Of a stretch of DNA of 10,983 nt, positions 7,348 through 10,983 are shown one piece after another. The notes under the pieces are model-generated. The model was not told the origin of the DNA, ran no database searches, and saw nothing but the letters and a program-made list of their open reading frames with translations. Within the stretch, counting starts at the first letter, position 1. Every line of letters starts with the position of its first letter. The position numbers and the translations under genes are program-made. The stretch is from Syntrophaceae bacterium UBA2192 (GTDB lineage: Bacteria; Desulfobacterota; Syntrophia; Syntrophales; UBA2192), in contig DCVI01000221.1 of NCBI GenBank assembly GCA_002327315.1, forward strand, positions 1 to 10,983. Reading direction: 5' to 3'.

Positions 7348-7737
7348 ATGAACTCAAGAGAGGTGCTTGCTGAACGGGCACATGCCCTTCAGCCCGCGAG
7401 GGCTCCGATGTTATACATGATGCTCCTCATCCCGTTCCTGCTCTGCCTCGGGGTCGTCGCCTCTAGCTTTATGGCGGGATTTACGCCGATGGAAAGCCGG
7501 CCCTTGTTCTACCGGGACGAGCGATTTCGAAAAAGGATGGAGTGGTCCTTCCTGCCGGCCATCGGTTTTGTCCTCGGCCTCGTCAACATCAATCTCAAGT
7601 ACACGCTCCTGATCGGCGGGGCGGCGATTCTTCTCTCCAACTGGGTCCTGAGACCGGCTGCCGAGACCCTGATCGTTGAACCACTTTTTCGCCGTTATGC
7701 GAAGGGAAACGGGAATGGAAAAACACAAAACGGGTAA
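7348..7737 (+). CDS. Small hypothetical membrane protein
   Basis: I do not recognise the family. The 129-residue product has a hydrophobic helix at about 21-44 (LIPFLLCLGVV core), a short hydrophilic stretch with RPLFYRDERFRKRMEW, and two further hydrophobic segments at about 66-81 and 84-101. It ends in a basic, Gly/Asn-rich tail. No enzyme motif is visible. ATG 7348 has no clear Shine-Dalgarno sequence. ATG 7408, which would begin right at the first helix and is preceded by GAGG five bases upstream, is a real alternative giving 109 residues. The 3' end overlaps the ATP-grasp gene by 23 bases, which suggests coupled translation and perhaps a joint function. Confidence 0.7.
   Translation: MNSREVLAERAHALQPARAPMLYMMLLIPFLLCLGVVASSFMAGFTPMESRPLFYRDERFRKRMEWSFLPAIGFVLGLVNINLKYTLLIGGAAILLSNWVLRPAAETLIVEPLFRRYAKGNGNGKTQNG
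7702..7707 (+). promoter_or_regulatory. Ribosome binding site supporting ATG 7715 of the ATP-grasp gene
   Basis: AAGGGA lies seven bases before ATG 7715, inside the preceding gene. The upstream in-frame ATG codons at 7676 and 7697 lack a comparable site, so 7715 is preferred. Confidence 0.55.
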
Positions 7738-8824
7738 GACTCTCCACAAGCCGCGGCGAAAGAGCGCGCAGCCGGCCGCAGAATCCCCGGGTTTGAAGAA
7801 ACCGGCAGCGGGTCCTGAGCCGAGACCGCAGGATCTTCCCGTGCTGCTTCTCTACAACATCGACCCCGCATGGGAACCCCTTGAACAGGATGAAGCCGTG
7901 ACCGCGACGCAGGAACTGATCGAGGCCCTGCGACAGGTCGGCCATTCCGTCACGCCCGTCCAGGTCAATGATCTGGACCTGCGAAGATTTCTTTCTCCCT
8001 ACAATCCGGACCAATTCATCGTCTTGAACTGGTGCGAAGCCATCCCCGGCATCGCCCACAGCGATGCCCTGGCCGCAGAAACCCTCGAAGAGATGGGTTT
8101 CACCTACTCGGGCTCACCTCCGCCTGTTCTGCGCCTGAGCGGAGACAAGGAAAAGGTCAAGGATGTCCTTCTTCGCGCCGGCGTGCCGACACCGCAGGGT
8201 TGTGTCTGCTCAACGGCGCAGCGCGCCGTCTGGGACCGCTTCCCCGCCATTGTGAAACCTGTCCGCGAGCACTGCAGTATCGGGATCACGCCGGAAGCCG
8301 TCGTTATGGACCTTCCTGCGCTGCGGGGACGCATTGCCTTCGTCACCGAGACCTATCGGCAGGCCGCCCTGGTGGAGGAATTCATTGACGGCCGGGAATT
8401 CCGGGTGACCCTCTGGGGAAACGAGGACGTGCAGATGCTGCCGCCCGTCGAGATGGAGTTCTCCGCCTTCAGCGACCTGCGCGAGCGGCTGTGCTCGTGG
8501 GATGCCAAGTTCACACCGGGCTCGCGCCATTACACCGAGATCCGCACTGTCGCACCCGCCCCGCTGACCATGGAGGAGCTTCGCCTGCTGGAAGAGGTCT
8601 CCCGGGCCGCCTACCGGGCCATGGAAATCCGGGACTATGCCCGCTTCGATTTCCGGCTTCGCGAAGGGGTCTTCTACCTCCTGGACCCGAACCCCAACCC
8701 CGACATCAGCGCCGATGCGAGCCTGGCCCTTATGGCCGAGCTTGCCGGCCACTCTTACGGCCGGATGGGCAGCAGGCTGGTGCGCCTCGCCGCCGCCCGG
8801 CACCCCGTCTTTGGCAAACAGTAA
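7715..8824 (+). CDS. ATP-grasp protein related to D-alanine-D-alanine ligase
   Basis: The product (369 residues from ATG 7715) belongs to the ATP-grasp carboxylate-amine ligases, closest in feel to Ddl-like proteins. A basic, Pro/Lys-rich N-terminal stretch (about 1-40) precedes a Rossmann-like domain. It includes FIVLNWCEAIPG and GFTYSGS, matching the N-lobe of Ddl. Next come LSGDKEKVKDVLLRAGVPTP (about 141-160) and PAIVKPVREHCSIGI with the probable ATP-binding Lys181. VEEFIDGREF follows at about 220. The metal site is FDFR (Asp312) and LLDPNPNPDIS (Asp324, Asn326, Asn328), with Asp where true Ddl has Glu. It is not the normal ddl of a cell-wall gene cluster; an unknown peptide or amino-acid ligase is more likely. 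The last codons (HPVFGK) recur downstream of the next gene. Confidence 0.85.
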   Translation: MEKHKTGKTLHKPRRKSAQPAAESPGLKKPAAGPEPRPQDLPVLLLYNIDPAWEPLEQDEAVTATQELIEALRQVGHSVTPVQVNDLDLRRFLSPYNPDQFIVLNWCEAIPGIAHSDALAAETLEEMGFTYSGSPPPVLRLSGDKEKVKDVLLRAGVPTPQGCVCSTAQRAVWDRFPAIVKPVREHCSIGITPEAVVMDLPALRGRIAFVTETYRQAALVEEFIDGREFRVTLWGNEDVQMLPPVEMEFSAFSDLRERLCSWDAKFTPGSRHYTEIRTVAPAPLTMEELRLLEEVSRAAYRAMEIRDYARFDFRLREGVFYLLDPNPNPDISADASLALMAELAGHSYGRMGSRLVRLAAARHPVFGKQ

Positions 8825-8908
8825 TTGGGTAATTGGTTGACTGGCTGACTGGACAAGAACACGTCTTCCCTGATTACCCAATCGACTAGTAAACCAATCA
8901 ACTTTTTT
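8824..8908. repeat. Octad-built inverted repeat (GTTGACTG type) after the ATP-grasp gene
   Basis: The left arm 8828-8851 is GGTAATTG, GTTGACTG, GCTGACTG. The right arm 8871-8902, on the minus strand, is GTTGATTG, GTTTACTA, GTCGATTG, GGTAATCA. About 17 of 23 central positions pair, and some of the mismatches are G-T wobbles. A run of six T (8903-8908) follows the right arm, so it could act as an intrinsic terminator for the ATP-grasp gene. The same unit type recurs at 9762-9852 on the far side of the crotonase gene. Confidence 0.75.
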
Positions 8909-8928
8909 ATTCGAAGGGGGGAGAGATT

Positions 8929-9717
8929 ATGACGTATGAGACGATTCTGTTCGAAGTGAAGGACCAGGTGGCCATCATCACCCTGAACCGTCCCGAAGCG
9001 GCAAACGGGCTCATCATGACCTCGGGCAGGGAACTGATGCACGCGGCCATTCGCTGCGACGAAGACCCGGGCATCCGGGCGGCCCTGCTCACCGGGCGCG
9101 GCAAATTTTTCAGCGCCGGCGGCGATCTGAAGTATTTTGCGGAATCCGGCGAGGGCCTCGCGCAAGCCCTGAAGGAGATGACCGTCTACTGCCACGCGGC
9201 GGCCTCGCGGTTCCTGCGCATGGACAAGCCGCTGGTGACAGCCGTCAACGGGCCCGCAGCGGGGATGGGGATGAGCTTTGCCATCTCCGGGGACCTGGTG
9301 TTTGCCGCCGAATCGGCGTCGTTCACGGCAGCCTACACGGCGGCGGCGCTCTCTCCGGACGGCGCGATGACATACCTGTTGCCCCGCTTCATCGGGTTGT
9401 TGAGAACCAAGGAGCTGATGCTGACGAACCGCAGACTCAGCGCCAAGGAGGCCCTGGAATGGGGCCTCGTCAACCGGGTGGTCCCCGACGCGGAGCTGAT
9501 GCGGGAAGCTGAAAAGCTGGCGAGGACCCTCGCAGCCGGCCCCACGCGGTCATTCGGATCGGTGAAGAAACTGCTGTGCGGTACCTATTCGGAGTCGCTG
9601 GAGACGCAGATGGAACTCGAGGCCCGGGGGATCGCCGACATGTCGAAAACCGCCGATGCCCGGGAGGGAGTCGGCGCATTCCTCGCCAGGCGCAAACCGA
9701 CGTTCACCGGCAAGTAA
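8929..9717 (+). CDS. Crotonase-fold (enoyl-CoA hydratase/isomerase family) protein, PaaG-like
   Basis: The 262-residue product is a full-length crotonase-superfamily enzyme acting on an acyl-CoA thioester. The first oxyanion-hole segment is GKFFSAGGDLKYF (58-70) and the second is NGPAAGMGMSFA (107-118). The trimer-type C-terminal region includes LSAKEALEWGLVNRVVPDAEL. Aligned by eye to rat enoyl-CoA hydratase, both catalytic glutamates are replaced: Glu144 by Ser116 and Glu164 by Tyr136. SPDGAMTYLLPR retains Asp144 where PaaG-type isomerases carry their acid/base, so an isomerase or other crotonase reaction fits better than hydration. The start is secure: GGGGGAGAG lies just upstream of ATG 8929. 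It stands alone between two related repeats, with no other fatty-acid genes nearby. Confidence 0.9.
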   Translation: MTYETILFEVKDQVAIITLNRPEAANGLIMTSGRELMHAAIRCDEDPGIRAALLTGRGKFFSAGGDLKYFAESGEGLAQALKEMTVYCHAAASRFLRMDKPLVTAVNGPAAGMGMSFAISGDLVFAAESASFTAAYTAAALSPDGAMTYLLPRFIGLLRTKELMLTNRRLSAKEALEWGLVNRVVPDAELMREAEKLARTLAAGPTRSFGSVKKLLCGTYSESLETQMELEARGIADMSKTADAREGVGAFLARRKPTFTGK

Positions 9718-9722
9718 AGGTC

Positions 9723-9758
9723 CGCAGGGGACACCCGGTCTTTGGGAAAATTGAGTAA
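9723..9758 (+). pseudogene. Vestigial C-terminus of an ATP-grasp (Ddl-like) paralogue
   Basis: Five bases after the crotonase stop the sequence reads RRGHPVFGKIE then TAA (9756-9758). The ATP-grasp gene at 7715-8824 ends ARHPVFGKQ then TAA. The 18 bases encoding HPVFGK (8801-8818 and 9732-9749) differ at only two positions, both third-codon and synonymous (CCC/CCG, GGC/GGG). In both places the stop is followed closely by the same GTTGACTG repeat. I read it as the relic of a second copy of the gene end. It has no start of its own and is unlikely to be translated. Confidence 0.45.
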
Positions 9759-9761
9759 TCA

Positions 9762-9852
9762 GTTGAATGGTTGACTGGTTGAAAAGGGGCAAGAAAATCA
9801 CGGATACATTAACGCTTTGGATTTTCCCTTATCAACCAGTTAACTTATCAAC
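9762..9852. repeat. Octad-built inverted repeat between convergent crotonase and arsS genes
   Basis: The left arm 9762-9785 is GTTGAATG, GTTGACTG, GTTGAAAA. The right arm 9829-9852, on the minus strand, is GTTGATAA, GTTAACTG, GTTGATAA. An inner pair, GAAAATC (9793-9799) with GATTTTC (9820-9826), can extend the stem. It lies between a plus-strand gene and a minus-strand gene and has T-rich sequence on both outer sides, so it could terminate both transcripts. Unit type and context match the repeat at 8824-8908. Confidence 0.75.
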
Positions 9853-9883
9853 TTTTCACTTTTGATGGCAGGCGGAGCGCCTG

Positions 9884-10837
9884 TCAGGCAATCGCGCCCT
9901 GGCAGGTCGTACCGGCGCCGGCCGTGCAGACGAAGCAGTGATCGTCCGCCATCACCCGCCGGCCTGCCATACGCCCGGCATCGAAGTCGGCAATGTGTCG
10001 GGGACAGGCGCTGTCCACCGCGATGTCCAGCACCTGGTTGAAATCGCAATCGAAGAGTATCCCGTCCCAGCGGACACTCACGACATGGCGGCACATGAGC
10101 CCCTCGACCGTGCCGGGGTTAAAGGCCTTCCGGACACTCGCCATGTAGCTTTCAAGCCCCTGGGTCCGGATAAGAAAGTCGCGAAAGCGGCCCAGGGCCA
10201 TGTTGGCAAGGACGAAGAGGCTGTTGAAGTCAATCCCCTGTGTCATGAGCTCCTTCCGGTAACGACTCTCGAGATCCCTCTGCGAGCCCGGCAGAATCGC
10301 CCCCGGAGGATTGTAGACAAGGTTCAGCACGAGCCCCGTCTCTTTTTTTCCGTAGCCCAGATCGTTGAACCGTCGAAGCACCGTAAGACTCTTCTCGAAC
10401 GTTCCCGCACCCCGCACCCGATCAACGCTCGTGCCGGTGAAGTGAGGAAGCGAAGCCACCACCTCTACGCCCTGATCCCGGTAGAATTCTGCAAAGTCCT
10501 CCATGCCCGGCTCCAGGAGAACAGTCAGGTTGGTCCGGACGATGACCTGGGCCCCGGCGCTGCGTGCCCCTGCGATGAGGGTTTTGAGGTGCGGGTTCAG
10601 CTCCGGCGCACCGCCCGTGATATCCATTGTCCGGATGTCGTTTCGGCGCAGGGCGCCCAGGACCGCTTCGACGGTTTCGAGACTCATGAGCTCGTCCCGG
10701 CCCGGCCCGGCGGAAAGGTGGCAGTGCTTGCAGCTCATGTTGCAGGCATAACCCACGTTGACCTGCAGGATGGCAATGTCCTTTGCCCTGAGGACGTCGC
10801 CATTGATTTCACGGATTTTCTCGTCGAAGGAAGCCAT
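9884..10837 (-). CDS. arsS: Radical SAM/Cys-rich protein, ArsS type (arsenosugar biosynthesis family)
   Basis: This radical SAM enzyme of 317 residues has the cluster motif CNMSCKHC (Cys32, Cys36, Cys39) and MDITGGAPELNPH (the GGE-like SAM motif, with Gly-Ala here). Its Cys-rich C-terminal domain has Cys249, Cys264, Cys278, Cys301, Cys304 and Cys312 and ends in CFVCTAGAGTTCQGA. This layout matches the ArsS/DUF3641 family, in which a characterised member adds a 5'-deoxyadenosyl group to methylated arsenic to make arsenosugar precursors. Many relatives carry selenocysteine in the final motif; here that codon is TGC (9902-9904 on the plus strand), so plain Cys. No arsM, arsR or other arsenic gene is in the window, so the substrate is inferred from family only. 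The Shine-Dalgarno sequence is weak. The gene is convergent with the crotonase gene. Confidence 0.85.
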   Translation of the reverse strand: MASFDEKIREINGDVLRAKDIAILQVNVGYACNMSCKHCHLSAGPGRDELMSLETVEAVLGALRRNDIRTMDITGGAPELNPHLKTLIAGARSAGAQVIVRTNLTVLLEPGMEDFAEFYRDQGVEVVASLPHFTGTSVDRVRGAGTFEKSLTVLRRFNDLGYGKKETGLVLNLVYNPPGAILPGSQRDLESRYRKELMTQGIDFNSLFVLANMALGRFRDFLIRTQGLESYMASVRKAFNPGTVEGLMCRHVVSVRWDGILFDCDFNQVLDIAVDSACPRHIADFDAGRMAGRRVMADDHCFVCTAGAGTTCQGAIA

Positions 10838-10847
10838 CGCAATCCAG

Positions 10848-10874
10848 TCTGTTCCGTCTGTTCCGTCTATTCTA
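10848..10874 (+). repeat. Three tandem 9-bp units (TCTGTTCCG)
   Basis: TCTGTTCCG, TCTGTTCCG and TCTATTCTA follow one another directly upstream of the arsS start (the gene reads the other way). I see no inverted partner arm in the remaining window. This may be one arm of another iterated-unit repeat whose other half is lost, or a simple slippage repeat. Confidence 0.7.
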
Positions 10875-10894
10875 TCGGGGGGGAAAAACTATTC

Positions 10895-10976
10895 TGTCAT
10901 TGCGAGAAGCGAAGCGACGAAGCAATCTCGAAAATGAAGATTGCCACGCCTCGCGAGGCTCGGCTCCTAATGAACA
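10895..10976. repeat. CATTGCGAG-type palindromic intergenic element
   Basis: The element begins TGTCATTGCGAG with GAAGCGAAGCGACGAAGCAA after it, and ends in CTCCTAATGAACA, a degenerate reverse complement of the beginning. Internal pairs are GCAATCT (10922-10928) with AGATTGC (10938-10944) and a perfect 12-bp palindrome GCCTCGCGAGGC (10948-10959). Similar CATTGCGAG elements are dispersed, in many copies, in varied bacterial genomes and look like non-autonomous mobile or REP-like repeats. No transposase is present. Bases 10977-10983 are too short to interpret. Confidence 0.7.
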
Positions 10977-10983
10977 GCGCCAA

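Noticed and set aside
7676..7714. Earlier start of the ATP-grasp gene at 7676
   Set aside because: The extra 13 residues overlap the membrane protein's coding end and lack a ribosome site. ATG 7715 has AAGGGA at a good distance.
8824..9856. CRISPR-like repeats
   Set aside because: The units are 7-9 bp, directly contiguous with no spacers, and arranged as inverted arms. No cas gene is present.
9851..9886. TGA stop of arsS as a selenocysteine codon, with readthrough into about 11 more residues
   Set aside because: The family normally ends just after the GAG-TT-CQGA motif. The selenocysteine position in relatives is inside that motif, which is TGC here. The extension shows no conserved pattern.

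Overview
The window is a high-GC bacterial chromosome segment, most likely from a deltaproteobacterial lineage (Desulfobacterota, Syntrophales-like). I infer this from the order queA-tgt-yajC-secD-secF followed by a signal peptidase gene, the high GC with C/G-ending codons, and the iterated-repeat hairpins between genes. No taxonomic marker is present, so the assignment is tentative. There is no rRNA, tRNA, CRISPR array, transposase or phage gene.

Layout. Bases 1-36 are the last codons of queA. After a 99-base gap filled by a heptad-repeat hairpin comes a tight co-directional run: tgt (136-1314), yajC (1311-1637), secD (1660-3264), secF (3314-4234), a DUF456 membrane protein (4239-4751) and lepB (4768-5385). 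QueA and Tgt act in queuosine tRNA modification. YajC-SecD-SecF assist Sec export, and LepB removes signal peptides from the exported proteins. The run ends in a second heptad-repeat structure nested around a perfect 16-bp hairpin (5398-5522).

Downstream lie an orphan peptide-type ABC solute-binding lipoprotein (5578-7224), then a small membrane protein overlapping a D-Ala-D-Ala-ligase-like ATP-grasp protein (7348-7737, 7715-8824), then a crotonase-fold protein that lacks both hydratase glutamates (8929-9717). On the minus strand, convergent with the crotonase gene, is an ArsS-type radical SAM protein (9884-10837). The window ends in a 9-bp tandem repeat and a CATTGCGAG-type palindromic element.

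The most unusual feature is not a gene. Five intergenic gaps each hold a pair of inverted arms built from tandem degenerate 7- or 8-bp units (GGATTCN, GAAGNNNN, GTTGACTG types). The architecture is the same at each locus but the sequence differs. The two copies flanking the crotonase gene share one unit type. The downstream copy also carries a vestige of the ATP-grasp gene's last codons (HPVFGK, synonymous differences only), which points to duplication or replacement at this site. No intergenic gap exceeds 300 bases.
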